Shown here: one piece after another, positions 34,797-43,560 of the stretch | Layout of the letters: every line of letters starts with the position of its first letter | Numbering within the stretch: position 1 is the stretch's first letter | Assembly (NCBI GenBank): GCA_017617445.1 | Contig: JAFZWE010000037.1 | Location: 46,705 to 110,704, forward strand | Source: Bacteroidales bacterium | GTDB lineage: Bacteria > Bacteroidota > Bacteroidia > Bacteroidales > WCHB1-69 | Length of the DNA stretch: 64,000 nt | Direction of reading: 5' to 3' | Notes under the pieces: model-generated | The model's input: the letters and a program-made list of their open reading frames with translations, nothing else | Databases searched by the model: none | What the model was told of the DNA's origin: nothing | Made by a program: the position numbers and the translations under genes

Positions 34797-36550
34797 TATC
34801 TGCTGGAAATCTTGTATTTTCTGAAAACACGGTTGTCATACATCACCTTGCAAGCCTGCTGAAAGGTTTTGTCCTGTTCCAACATAAATTGGTATGCATC
34901 GCCATAGGAGTACAAATTCCGGGCAAATTCAAAAAGCATGTGGGTCTTGATCAGCTTGGGAGCCTTTTCCGAATTGCGTTCCTTCACAGACTTCTCATAT
35001 TCCTTGGTGACGTACTCCTTGATCATTTTGTCCAGTTTCTCCATTTTCTTCAAATCATTGAGGGAGGAATACATGGAATCCAGTTGGGCCTGTTTGCTTT
35101 GGACAAAAGACTTCAAATGCGCGGAGAAATCCAGTCGGGTGCTATCCACCACACCTTCGGAAGAGGCATACGCCAGCAAATCATTGTACATTTTGTCAGA
35201 GATCTTGAAATTTTTCTTGAAATCCGCAAAAGTGGGATACTTCGCCTTCATTGCCTGACGGTTTTCTTCAAGATAATGAATAACATAGCTGCTGATAATG
35301 GATTTGCGAACCAATTCATTATAGAAATAGGAGTAATTGGTGGTATCCATAGGTACAAACAGGTCGGGCATGATGCCGCCGCCGCCGTACACGGTCTTTC
35401 CCGCCGGGGTTTTGTATTTCAGGGAATCCGGGAAATCAATGCTGTCGGCAGAGAAGAGTTCCCCATGTTTGTATCGTTCAGAAATATCCCTGAAATAGTC
35501 GTTTCTGTCGTCATAGGGTTTCTGGATGCAGCGTCCGGTAGGGGTATAATAGTGTGACGTGGTGATTCTCACTTCCGCGCCATTGGGGAGATCCACCGGT
35601 TTCTGCACCAATCCCTTTCCGAAAGTGCGGCGTCCCATGATGATTCCGCGGTCCCAGTCCTGGATGGCACCCGCAGTAATCTCACTGGCGGAAGCGGAGT
35701 TTTCATCCACCAGCACAATCAGCCGTCCTTTGCGGAACAGTCCGGTGGCGCTGGATTTATAGGTCTCTCCTGTTTTCCGGAAATTATCCGTATAAACAAT
35801 CATCTTGTTGGCTTCAATAAACTGGCTGGCAATTTGGAAAGCGGTGTTGAGGTAACCGCCGCCATTGCCCCGCAAGTCAAAGATGAGATTTTCCATCCCC
35901 TGGTCCTGGAGTTTATGGAAGGCTTTTTCAAATTCGCTGAGGCTGGTCTGTGCAAAACGGTCCAGCTTGATATACCCCGTATGGTCATCCACCATGAAAG
36001 AGACATTGATGCTGTACATCGGAATTTTGCCCCGGGTCACCGTGAACTGCATCTGCTTCTTTCCTCTTTGAACGGTCAGTTCCACCTTGGTGCCTTTTTT
36101 CCCGCGCAGATGCTCGCGTACCCAATTGTTGTTAATATGCTTACCACAAGCGTTCAACGTGTCCACCTTGATAATCTTATCGCCCGGTTGGATGCCCACC
36201 TTCTCAGAGGGCCCGTCAATAATCACCTCTATCACATTGATGGTGTCCTTGATCAACTGGAAAGTCACACCGATGCCGTCAAAGGATCCCTGCAAAGGCT
36301 CACGGGATGCCGCCACATCCTTGGCAGTGGTATATATGGAGTGCGGATCCAGCGTTGTAATCATCTCTTTGACACCCGTTTCTGCCAAATCATTGAAATT
36401 CAAAGTATCAACATACAACCTGTCCAACAGACCCAAAAAATAGTCAATACTGCATTTTCCGGATTCATAAGTGGCATTGGTTTGGGCTGAAACGCACAAG
36501 CCCGTCAGAACAAAAGCGAAAGTTAAGGATAAAACTCTGATTCTTTTCAT
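34796..36550 (-). CDS. S41-family C-terminal processing peptidase
   Basis: A periplasmic serine protease of the CtpA/Prc type, 584 residues from the ATG at 36550. The signal peptide (MKRIRVLSLTFAFVLTGLCVSAQ) is followed by a PDZ domain (about 85-170, with GIGVTFQLIKD and GPSEKVGIQPGDKII). The S41 core carries the nucleophile motif ENSASASEITAGA (283-295) and the base Lys312 in TFGKGLVQKP. The family trims C-termini of secreted proteins, and in Bacteroidota several copies are common, so the substrate is open. A longer frame from 36652 would add 34 residues before the signal peptide and is rejected. It lies 82 bases after nqrF. Confidence 0.93.
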   Translation of the reverse strand: MKRIRVLSLTFAFVLTGLCVSAQTNATYESGKCSIDYFLGLLDRLYVDTLNFNDLAETGVKEMITTLDPHSIYTTAKDVAASREPLQGSFDGIGVTFQLIKDTINVIEVIIDGPSEKVGIQPGDKIIKVDTLNACGKHINNNWVREHLRGKKGTKVELTVQRGKKQMQFTVTRGKIPMYSINVSFMVDDHTGYIKLDRFAQTSLSEFEKAFHKLQDQGMENLIFDLRGNGGGYLNTAFQIASQFIEANKMIVYTDNFRKTGETYKSSATGLFRKGRLIVLVDENSASASEITAGAIQDWDRGIIMGRRTFGKGLVQKPVDLPNGAEVRITTSHYYTPTGRCIQKPYDDRNDYFRDISERYKHGELFSADSIDFPDSLKYKTPAGKTVYGGGGIMPDLFVPMDTTNYSYFYNELVRKSIISSYVIHYLEENRQAMKAKYPTFADFKKNFKISDKMYNDLLAYASSEGVVDSTRLDFSAHLKSFVQSKQAQLDSMYSSLNDLKKMEKLDKMIKEYVTKEYEKSVKERNSEKAPKLIKTHMLFEFARNLYSYGDAYQFMLEQDKTFQQACKVMYDNRVFRKYKISSR

Positions 36551-36632
36551 ATTTTCAAGGAAATTAACCCATAGCAAACGGAAAAAAATATAAAAAATTG
36601 CATTTTTCTTTGAAAAGTGGACAGTCTTCCTG

Positions 36633-37889
36633 TCAATTCCCAAAATCATCATAATGAATCATTTGAGGTTCCACACCCAGTTGGTCCAACATATTCAGGA
36701 CAGCCTTCAGCATCATCGGTGGCCCGCAAATGTAGTACTCCACATTCTCTGGCTCGGGATGATTTTGCAGGTACTGTTTCAATATCACCTCATGGATGAA
36801 ACCGGTCGGTCCCGTCCAATGGTCTTCGGGCAGGGGATCGGAAAGTGCGACATGAAAGGAGAAATTGGGAAAATCGCGGGCAATCTCCTCAAAATCATCC
36901 ATGTAGAACAGTTCTTTCCTTGAACGCCCTCCATACCAGAAAGTGGTTTTACGAGAGGTGTGTAAGTTTTTGAATTGATGGAAGATATGGGAACGCATCG
37001 GGGCCATTCCCGCGCCACCGCCGATAAACATCATTTCGCGCTGGCTCTCTTCCACGAAAAACTCACCGTATGGACCGGAGACCATCACCTCATCCCCTGG
37101 CTTCAGATTGAAAATATAAGATGAGGAGACACCAGGATTCACCTTTTCCAAGCGACCTTTTTTACGGTTGAAGGGAGGAGTGGCAATGCGCACATTCAGC
37201 ATAATAATTTGGTCTTCTGCAGGATGGTTGGCCATGGAATAGGCTCGCACGGTCGGGGTGGAGTTTTTCATGCGCAAAGAGAAAAGCCCGCTTTTCTGCC
37301 AATCTTCATGGTAAGGCTCTTCAATGTCCATATTGGAGAAATCCACCACCGCCGGAGGTATGTCAATCTGGATATAACCTCCTGATTTGAAATCCATTCT
37401 TTCTCCTTTAGGGAGTTGAAGCACCAACTCTTTGATAAAGGTAGCCACATTGCGATTGGACAGGACCGTGCACTTCCATTTCTTGATGCCAAAGAATTCT
37501 TTCGGAATCTCAATCTGCAAATCCTCCCGCACCTTCACCTGACAAAACAAGCGATAATGTTCGGCGACTTGACGGCGGGAGAGGTGGTTCAGTTCTGTGG
37601 GGAGGACATCCCCTCCGCCGGAAAGCACCTTTCCCCGGCAAGTTCCGCACGTTCCCCCTCCTCCACAAGCCGAAGGGACAAACACCTTTTCATCCGAAAG
37701 TGCCTGTAATAACGAACAGCCGCGTTCATGCTCCACCTGTTTTTCCCCGTTGATCGTGATGGTCACCTTGCCTTCCGGCACCAGCTTTTTTCTGGCGAAA
37801 AGAAGAACAAAGACCAACAGCCAAATCACCGTCAGAAAAACCGCTGCAGCCACCAAAATCGTAGTCAGTTCCAAACCAGTCATTGCCAT
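36633..37889 (-). CDS. nqrF: Na+-translocating NADH:quinone reductase subunit F
   Basis: NqrF takes electrons from NADH through FAD and a 2Fe-2S cluster, the entry point of the sodium-pumping Nqr complex in the inner membrane. From the ATG at 37889 there are 418 residues. They form an N-terminal membrane helix (TTILVAAAVFLTVIWLLVFVL), a ferredoxin domain with Cys75, Cys81, Cys84 and Cys116 (SACGGGGTCGTC), an FAD domain with RAYSMANHP, and an NADH domain ending ICGPPMMLKAVLNML, then YDDFGN. NqrF separates this cluster from the related Rnf complex. A frame to 37961 overlaps nqrE and is not needed. Confidence 0.96.
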   Translation of the reverse strand: MAMTGLELTTILVAAAVFLTVIWLLVFVLLFARKKLVPEGKVTITINGEKQVEHERGCSLLQALSDEKVFVPSACGGGGTCGTCRGKVLSGGGDVLPTELNHLSRRQVAEHYRLFCQVKVREDLQIEIPKEFFGIKKWKCTVLSNRNVATFIKELVLQLPKGERMDFKSGGYIQIDIPPAVVDFSNMDIEEPYHEDWQKSGLFSLRMKNSTPTVRAYSMANHPAEDQIIMLNVRIATPPFNRKKGRLEKVNPGVSSSYIFNLKPGDEVMVSGPYGEFFVEESQREMMFIGGGAGMAPMRSHIFHQFKNLHTSRKTTFWYGGRSRKELFYMDDFEEIARDFPNFSFHVALSDPLPEDHWTGPTGFIHEVILKQYLQNHPEPENVEYYICGPPMMLKAVLNMLDQLGVEPQMIHYDDFGN

Positions 37890-37896
37890 TCTATTT

Positions 37897-38508
37897 TCAA
37901 ATTCCCAAAAAAGCCATAAAACCCAGACCCAAGAGACCAGTGATGATGTATGCAATGCCATTACCCTGCAATGGTTTGGGGATGTCAGAATACCTCAATC
38001 TTTCACGGATGGCGGCAAAAGCGACAATCGCCAGCAGCCAGCCAAGTCCGGAGCCCAGTGCATACGAAAAACTGTGCGCCACCGTCGGGAAGTTTTTCTC
38101 CTGCATGAAAAGCGAACCGCCCAGAATGGCGCAATTGACAGCAATCAACGGGAGGAAAATGCCCAAAGCCTGGTACAATGCCGGAGAAAAACGTTCAATC
38201 ACCATTTCCAACAGCTGAACAATACCGGCAATCACGGCGATAAAAACAATCAGCGACAAAAAAGACAAATCCAGCGCACCCCAGCTTTCATTCAGCCACG
38301 CCAGCGCACCCTCTTTCAACAGATATTTATCAATCAAATAATTAACAGGAACCGTAACGGCCAAAACGAAACTGACGGCAACGCCCAAACCAAAGGCGGT
38401 TTTCACACTTTTCGACACCGCCAAATAGGAACACATGCCCAAAAAATAGGCAAATACCATGTTGTCAATGAAGACCGAGCGCACGAAGATGTCAAACAGT
38501 CCGTTCAT
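37897..38508 (-). CDS. nqrE: Na+-translocating NADH:quinone reductase subunit E
   Basis: A 203-residue, six-helix inner-membrane subunit. The opening NGLFDIFVRSVFIDNMVFAY and the phrase LGMCSYLAVSKSVKTAFGLG are typical of NqrE; the Cys in the first helices helps hold the Fe site shared with NqrD. Later AVNCAILGGSLFMQEKN marks the second half of the pseudo-symmetric fold, where the matching Cys lies. Start and nqrD stop overlap by 4 bases (ATGA), indicating coupled translation. nqrF begins 7 bases after its stop. Confidence 0.97.
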   Translation of the reverse strand: MNGLFDIFVRSVFIDNMVFAYFLGMCSYLAVSKSVKTAFGLGVAVSFVLAVTVPVNYLIDKYLLKEGALAWLNESWGALDLSFLSLIVFIAVIAGIVQLLEMVIERFSPALYQALGIFLPLIAVNCAILGGSLFMQEKNFPTVAHSFSYALGSGLGWLLAIVAFAAIRERLRYSDIPKPLQGNGIAYIITGLLGLGFMAFLGI

Positions 38509-39101
38509 TTCACAGATTTTTTAGCAGAGTTAAGAATCCATATCAAAGAGCCGACCAGAATCAAGGCCATCGGCGGTAAAATCATCAGTCCATTGTTCAT
38601 GTAGCCGGCCTCATAGAAGGAGTGCGGCAGCACAGGAAAGTTCCACAGGGTACCGGTACCGAACAGCTCGCGGAACGTGCCGACCACTACCAGCACCAAG
38701 CCATAACCCAGACCGTTCATCACACCATCAATGAGTGAAGGAAGCGGGCCATGTGACAGTGCAAAAGCCTCCAACCGTCCCATGATGATGCAGTTGGTGA
38801 TGATCAACCCGACAAAAACCGACAGCATTTTGCTCACCTCATACAGGTAAGCCTGAAGGAACTGGTCCACAACAATCACCAAGGTGGAGACCACCAGCAG
38901 CTGCACAATGATTCTGATACGAGGGGGGATGGTGCTGCGCATTAACGAGATAATCAAATTGGACAGGGCGCAGACGACGGTCACCGACAACGCCATCACC
39001 ACGGCGGGTTTGAGCTGTGCCGTGACTGCCAGTGCCGAGCAGACGCCCAACACCTGCACCAGTACAGGATTATCTTTCGCCAATGGTCCCAGATATTTCA
39101 T
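38505..39101 (-). CDS. nqrD: Na+-translocating NADH:quinone reductase subunit D
   Basis: A 198-residue, six-helix membrane subunit, pseudo-symmetric partner of NqrE. The N-terminus (KYLGPLAKDNPVLVQVLGVC) and the middle LIITNCIIMGRLEAFALSHG carry the cysteine positions used for the intramembrane Fe centre. STIPPRIRIIVQLLVVSTLV lies between. It overlaps nqrC by 4 bases and nqrE by 4 bases. Confidence 0.97.
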   Translation of the reverse strand: MKYLGPLAKDNPVLVQVLGVCSALAVTAQLKPAVVMALSVTVVCALSNLIISLMRSTIPPRIRIIVQLLVVSTLVIVVDQFLQAYLYEVSKMLSVFVGLIITNCIIMGRLEAFALSHGPLPSLIDGVMNGLGYGLVLVVVGTFRELFGTGTLWNFPVLPHSFYEAGYMNNGLMILPPMALILVGSLIWILNSAKKSVK

Positions 39102-39733
39102 TTCTTGTTCACAGTTTTTAGTTTAGCAATCACCTCTGGCAGGGATTCCATCAGCATGGCATCCACTCCTTTGGATGTCAGAGTGGCGCCGGAGATGGCA
39201 TCCACGCGATGGACATCGGGAACGTCACTCCCCTGCCCTGCCTTCAACACTCTGACGGAAACGAAATTGCCCTTTTCATCATAAAGTTTCTTTCCGACAA
39301 AAGCGCTGGAGAATTTCTCCTCCGTAATGTTGGCGCCGAGACCGGGGGTTTCGGATTTATGAGAGAACACAATGCCCTTGACCGTATTCAAATCCTCCGC
39401 CAACACCACATAGCCCCATATTGCGCCCCACAATCCCTTTCCATTGACATATACAACAAGCCCGTTTTCCCCGTCGGCGCAGCGGATATGGTAAGTTTCC
39501 CTCTCCCCGTCCCCGGAGGCTCGCTGAGCCACCTGCTCAAACAAAGCCACCGCCTCACTCCCATCCACGTCGTGATAGCCAGCTGCACGGAGGATTTGTG
39601 CGGCTTTCTCCGCTTTGCGGTTGGCTTCCTGCCGGGGTTTCAAACCCAAACTGACCGCAGTCAGCAGAACGGCAACTACCAGAACCAACACGCTGACATA
39701 AACAAAGATATACTTGTTGCTGAAAGTCTTCAT
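39098..39733 (-). CDS. nqrC: Na+-translocating NADH:quinone reductase subunit C
   Basis: NqrC carries a covalent FMN on a Thr in a periplasmic domain behind a single membrane helix. Here the helix is YIFVYVSVLVLVVAVLLTAV and the flavinylation motif is AISGATLTSKGVD near 185, so an ApbE flavin transferase should exist elsewhere. The 211 residues are somewhat shorter than the Vibrio protein. GYVVLAEDLNTVKGIVFSHK and SETPGLGANI are the family blocks. The expected upstream nqrA and nqrB are absent. The preceding gene, 8 bases away, is an 'asparagine synthetase B'-like secreted protein. Confidence 0.95.
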   Translation of the reverse strand: MKTFSNKYIFVYVSVLVLVVAVLLTAVSLGLKPRQEANRKAEKAAQILRAAGYHDVDGSEAVALFEQVAQRASGDGERETYHIRCADGENGLVVYVNGKGLWGAIWGYVVLAEDLNTVKGIVFSHKSETPGLGANITEEKFSSAFVGKKLYDEKGNFVSVRVLKAGQGSDVPDVHRVDAISGATLTSKGVDAMLMESLPEVIAKLKTVNKK

Positions 39734-39741
39734 GAGCAGTA

Positions 39742-41004
39742 TCAGGTTTTGCGCACCTGTTTTTTGGCGGCAGGGAAAAGCACATTGTTGAGAATCAGCC
39801 GATAGCCGGGAGAATTGGGAAACAGGTCCAGATCGGTGGGGGGATCATTGACAAAATGTTGATAGTCTTCCGGGTCGTGGCCCGAATAGAAGGTCCAAGT
39901 CCCCTTTCCGTACTCGCCATGAATATAGCGGGCTTCGTTGAAGATTGCCGTCTCGCCCATAATCAGCACACTCGGCTTGATTTTGTCCTTATTGAAAGCC
40001 GTGGTCTGGCCCATGAAACCGGGCACCACATTGGTATGGTTTTGGCAAAGCATGGTCGGGACAGGATCCCACTTGGCGGAAAAATCAAACAGGGTGAAGA
40101 AGTCGTTGGCTTTTCTGTTTGAGGTGGGTTTCACGTCAATATCAGAAACTTCATACTGATACGGGTTGGTGACGATTCTGAAATCGGTGAAAGCGAAAGT
40201 CTTATCATAATCCAGTTTGGACTGTGCGTTCGGGTCAATGGGGTCTCCATCAAACATGACGTCACAGATGTCCACTCCCTCGGCAGCCAGGGCGATGTCA
40301 AAGCTGTCGGGGCCGGAGCACATGGCGAAGAGGTATCCTCCGCCCGCCACAAAATCGCGGATGCTCTTGGCCACAGCAAGTTTCATTTGAGAGACCTTGC
40401 TATAGCCCAGGCGGGCAGCGGTGGCCTCCTGCGCAGCCACATCTTCCTTGTACCATGCCACATTGCGGTAGTTGCCCCAGAATTTTCCGTACTGTCCTGT
40501 AAAATCCTCATGGTGCAGGTGGAGCCAGTCATACTTGGGAAGTTCGCCTGCCAGCACCTCTTCATCATACAGCACCGTGTAAGGAATTTCAGCATACGTG
40601 AGCACCAGCGTCACCGCATCATCCCATGGCAGCTTGTTCTTGGGGGAATACACCGCAATCTTGGGGAGTTTGGTCAGCCTGATCTCATCCATATTCTGCT
40701 CCAAGGAGGCGATTTCGTTCAAAATCTGGCTGGCCTGGAGATCCGAGATATTCTCGTAAGTCACACCGCGTATGGTACACTCGTCGGCCACGTCCGAATT
40801 GTATGTAAGCATGAAGCTTCCCCCTCTATAGTTCAGGAGCCAGCTCACATCTATTCCCTTGGCCACGGCAAAATAGGCGATTCCATAAGCTTTCAGGTGG
40901 TTTTTCTGTGTCAGGTCCATTGGAATCAGCAGATGGGTAGCACTTGCCTTTCCAACAAACAACAAACAGAGAATCAGAACTATGAACTTCTTCGTGTATT
41001 TCAT
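39742..41004 (-). CDS. Secreted 'asparagine synthetase B'-like protein of unknown function
   Basis: A 420-residue exported protein (signal peptide MKYTKKFIVLILCLLFVGKASA). Bacteroidota proteins like this are often labelled asparagine synthetase B, but I see neither an N-terminal catalytic Cys nor the ATP-pyrophosphatase loop of AsnB, and export also argues against it. The N-terminal 75 residues contain MDLTQKNHLKAYGIAYFAV. The core has a glutamine-amidotransferase-like rhythm (KIAVYSPKNKLPWDDAVTLVL, then YDWLHLHHEDFTGQYGKFWG, then VAGGGYLFAMCSGPDSFDIA, with a Cys-Ser-Gly elbow, and PSVLIMGETAIFN). Placement 8 bases ahead of nqrC suggests co-expression with Nqr. Confidence 0.6.
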   Translation of the reverse strand: MKYTKKFIVLILCLLFVGKASATHLLIPMDLTQKNHLKAYGIAYFAVAKGIDVSWLLNYRGGSFMLTYNSDVADECTIRGVTYENISDLQASQILNEIASLEQNMDEIRLTKLPKIAVYSPKNKLPWDDAVTLVLTYAEIPYTVLYDEEVLAGELPKYDWLHLHHEDFTGQYGKFWGNYRNVAWYKEDVAAQEATAARLGYSKVSQMKLAVAKSIRDFVAGGGYLFAMCSGPDSFDIALAAEGVDICDVMFDGDPIDPNAQSKLDYDKTFAFTDFRIVTNPYQYEVSDIDVKPTSNRKANDFFTLFDFSAKWDPVPTMLCQNHTNVVPGFMGQTTAFNKDKIKPSVLIMGETAIFNEARYIHGEYGKGTWTFYSGHDPEDYQHFVNDPPTDLDLFPNSPGYRLILNNVLFPAAKKQVRKT

Positions 41005-41046
41005 TTTAAAATTTACAGCTTATTCTTTTATTGCTAAAAAGGGTGT

Positions 41047-42663
41047 TTACAAACCCATCACCTTCAGGCCCTGGTTGAAGCGGATATCCCTCGGGATTTT
41101 TGCCTCGTTGACACGATCCAGGTCACGCTGCAGCTCCGCCCCGATGAATCCCAACTCGCCTTTCAATTTGATAGCCAGTTTGTAGTTCCCCTCACCCTGC
41201 ACCATCAAAATCTTGGAGCACCAGCTTTTGATGGCGGGCAAAGCATTTTTATAGTTGACTCTGTAATATCCGTCTTCACCTCTTGAGAAGGCGCCCATTT
41301 TTTTCAAATAGTTAAAACACATCATGTTGGCGGTGCCGTGAGAATCCGCTGCACCGAAGCGCACCGAGCGGAAAATGCCTGCGATGAAAGTGGTGACGGC
41401 ATCTTCCATGGTGATGTTCGTGATTTCACCCTGCTCAATAAGATGGCATACAATGAAAAGCCCCAAAATATCCGCTTTGGCTTCTTCCCAGGAGGTTTTC
41501 TCCGTCATCAGGGCATCATCCACCGAGCCGCGGCCGTTCACCGTCTCTTTCACACCCAGTCCGTGAGCCACTTCATGGAAGGTCACATTCCAGAAAAAAG
41601 CATCGAAATTGACATGTTGCTGTTGTTCCGGAGCGATGAGCACCTTGCTGATCGGGAGCATGATTTTGTCAAACTTGGCCTGCATACTGTTGCGGAGTTG
41701 CAATCTGCGCGCCCCTTTCACAGCCTGCACACGATCATCGTTGGGCAGGTTGATGGCGATGGTTTTCCCACCTGCATTGCAGTCACCGGCATAGTAAACC
41801 ACGTTGTACACATTGAGGTCGGAAGAGGTTCCCGGCACAAACGTCTTGTACTTCGGGTCACAGGGAATGATCTTCTGGATTTCAGGAAGCATCTGGATAA
41901 ACTTGGACAGTTCATTACTGCGTTCCTGGTCCCTGACCAAAATGAACGCCTCGTAGGACGCTTTGGCTTCGTTGAGCTTGTCGTCATAATTCTCAATGGG
42001 GCCCACCACAAAATCAATATTGCTGTTCTTCATATCCATCCAGGCAATGTCACTGTCATAATACTCATCGGTTTCAAACGCTTTTTTGCGTTCCATGAGG
42101 TAGTTTTTCATTCCCGGATCCTTGGCGATGTTGATGGCTTGGTCCAACAAAGCGCACACCTGTGTAATTTCATCCTTGTATTCATCTCTGTACCAAACGG
42201 TTTTAAGTTTGCCTTCCTCATCCCGGCGCAACACAGTATAGAGGCTTCCCTTGTTCGGGTCGTCATAAGTGCTGTACTCTTCCGGGGTGATGTCCTGGGG
42301 ATAATAGTTGCACATGTCCGGCTTGGGGCCGACGTCTTTCAGGAAAGGCTGGTTATCGTCCAAGCGGTCCCAGGGCCCATAATTGATCATGAAGAAGTCG
42401 CGGGCGTAAGTGTCTTTGATTTTCTTGGCATCCGCAGGATCGCCATAGGTCTGCTTCCAGAACAGTTGATCCATGATGTCAGCTATTTTCACAAAAATCG
42501 GGATAAGTTGCTTTTCATCATCCGTCAATCCGGACATGTCCGCTTTCAAGTCGTAGTAGGCATACTCCGCCACACGGGCCTGAATGCTGTTTTTCTGGGA
42601 ATTTTGGGCAAAACAGGCAAAGCCGCAAACCAAAAACAGAAGAGAGGAAATCATTTTATTCAT
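41047..42663 (-). CDS. Secreted zinc peptidase, dipeptidyl-peptidase III (M49)-like
   Basis: A 538-residue exported metallopeptidase-like protein (signal peptide MNKMISSLLFLVCGFACFAQ). The zinc motif FHEVAHGLGVK has His363, Glu364 and His367. A second acidic motif, WEEAKADILGLF (Glu393-Asp398), lies 26 residues later, matching the position of EECRAE in DPP III. Classic M49 enzymes have the six-residue HEXXGH, while this one has the five-residue HEXXH form. The substrate-cleft segments FFMINYGPWDRLDDNQPFL and YYPQDITPEEY also resemble DPP III. It would remove dipeptides from short peptides in the periplasm. It lies 42 bases before the asparagine synthetase B-like gene. Confidence 0.75.
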   Translation of the reverse strand: MNKMISSLLFLVCGFACFAQNSQKNSIQARVAEYAYYDLKADMSGLTDDEKQLIPIFVKIADIMDQLFWKQTYGDPADAKKIKDTYARDFFMINYGPWDRLDDNQPFLKDVGPKPDMCNYYPQDITPEEYSTYDDPNKGSLYTVLRRDEEGKLKTVWYRDEYKDEITQVCALLDQAINIAKDPGMKNYLMERKKAFETDEYYDSDIAWMDMKNSNIDFVVGPIENYDDKLNEAKASYEAFILVRDQERSNELSKFIQMLPEIQKIIPCDPKYKTFVPGTSSDLNVYNVVYYAGDCNAGGKTIAINLPNDDRVQAVKGARRLQLRNSMQAKFDKIMLPISKVLIAPEQQQHVNFDAFFWNVTFHEVAHGLGVKETVNGRGSVDDALMTEKTSWEEAKADILGLFIVCHLIEQGEITNITMEDAVTTFIAGIFRSVRFGAADSHGTANMMCFNYLKKMGAFSRGEDGYYRVNYKNALPAIKSWCSKILMVQGEGNYKLAIKLKGELGFIGAELQRDLDRVNEAKIPRDIRFNQGLKVMGL

Positions 42664-42674
42664 TTTCTTGAAAT

Positions 42675-43430
42675 TTAAAAATTACAGATTTTTATTTGGC
42701 TGAAATCAAAAGTGCTTTTCGGGAAATTACGGTCGGTCATTTTGAAATTCCCCGGGGTGAGCAATTGATCCGAAAAGCTTTTCATATACTTGCTGATTTG
42801 GATTTCCGCACGGATGCTGATGAATTGCAGCACATCGGCGGCGTAAAGCTTGGTCCGGTGCGAAGTGGAAGACGATGTGGCGCCAACCTTCATCAAAGGA
42901 GTGCGTTCCACGGGCCCACACGGCAGGCGCAGGATTTTTTTGGAAAAATTCTCCAAATCTTTCTCGTTCTCTTTGTGGGAAAAGGCAATGAGGAGGTAAT
43001 CCACATCCTTTTCCGGCCACTTGCACAAACTTACACCTTTCTTATCCAAGGCATAATGGGTATTCCAATGCCCCCCAAAATCAAATGTCTCTTCGGACTG
43101 AGAAAAAGGCAACTGTGACTGAGAGTGATAAAAGACCTCCGTCTTGTTCTTGAAAAGGAGCAAGTTCAGCCGCGACACCGGATTGTCGGTCAAAGAGGGA
43201 GTCTCTCCCACACAACAAAACTGCATGAAAGCCTGCTGGAAACGGGGTTGGTCCGGCGTTTCCTCCAACGAAAAATCCTCCAGCAGGACAAACTGGCTAT
43301 TGAACGCAGTGGCAATGTCACAGGAGAGAGGAAAGAAAGGGCGACGGCTCCATACACAAAACAGGCGATAATTCACCAGTCCCCCGAACTCCGCCTTTGC
43401 TATTTTAGTGGTCTTGCCTGTAGGTTCCAT
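42675..43430 (-). CDS. Conserved-looking protein of unknown function
   Basis: I do not recognise this 251-residue protein. It has no signal peptide or membrane segment and seems cytoplasmic. Visible features are an N-terminal VNYRLFCVWSRRPFFPLS, a mid-region LLLFKNKTEVFYHSQSQLPF, and a C-terminal Phe/Lys-rich end (KSTFDFSQIKICNF). No nucleotide loop or metal motif stands out. The ATG at 43430 is preferred; the frame could extend to a TTG at 43463. The M49-like peptidase gene starts 11 bases after its stop. Confidence 0.55.
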   Translation of the reverse strand: MEPTGKTTKIAKAEFGGLVNYRLFCVWSRRPFFPLSCDIATAFNSQFVLLEDFSLEETPDQPRFQQAFMQFCCVGETPSLTDNPVSRLNLLLFKNKTEVFYHSQSQLPFSQSEETFDFGGHWNTHYALDKKGVSLCKWPEKDVDYLLIAFSHKENEKDLENFSKKILRLPCGPVERTPLMKVGATSSSTSHRTKLYAADVLQFISIRAEIQISKYMKSFSDQLLTPGNFKMTDRNFPKSTFDFSQIKICNF

Positions 43431-43500
43431 GCACACAATTATTTGTAAAAAATTGATTTTCAATTAGAAAAACAATAATTACATAAAAAAAACAATTGTG

Positions 43501-43508
43501 CAAATGTA
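43501..43508 (-). promoter_or_regulatory. Bacteroidota -7 promoter box upstream of the 43430 gene
   Basis: TACATTTG on the minus strand in the 130-base gap after the VTC gene. It may start a unit running through the M49-like peptidase toward nqrCDEF. Confidence 0.4.
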
Positions 43509-43560
43509 CACAAAAATATTGTGCCGTCATCGTCGGCCAAAAACATTTTGCATGGAAAGG

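Noticed and set aside
36633-39733. Rnf complex instead of Nqr
   Set aside because: The NqrF-type subunit with an N-terminal helix, 2Fe-2S ferredoxin and FAD/NADH domains is specific to Nqr, and no RnfB/RnfC genes are present.
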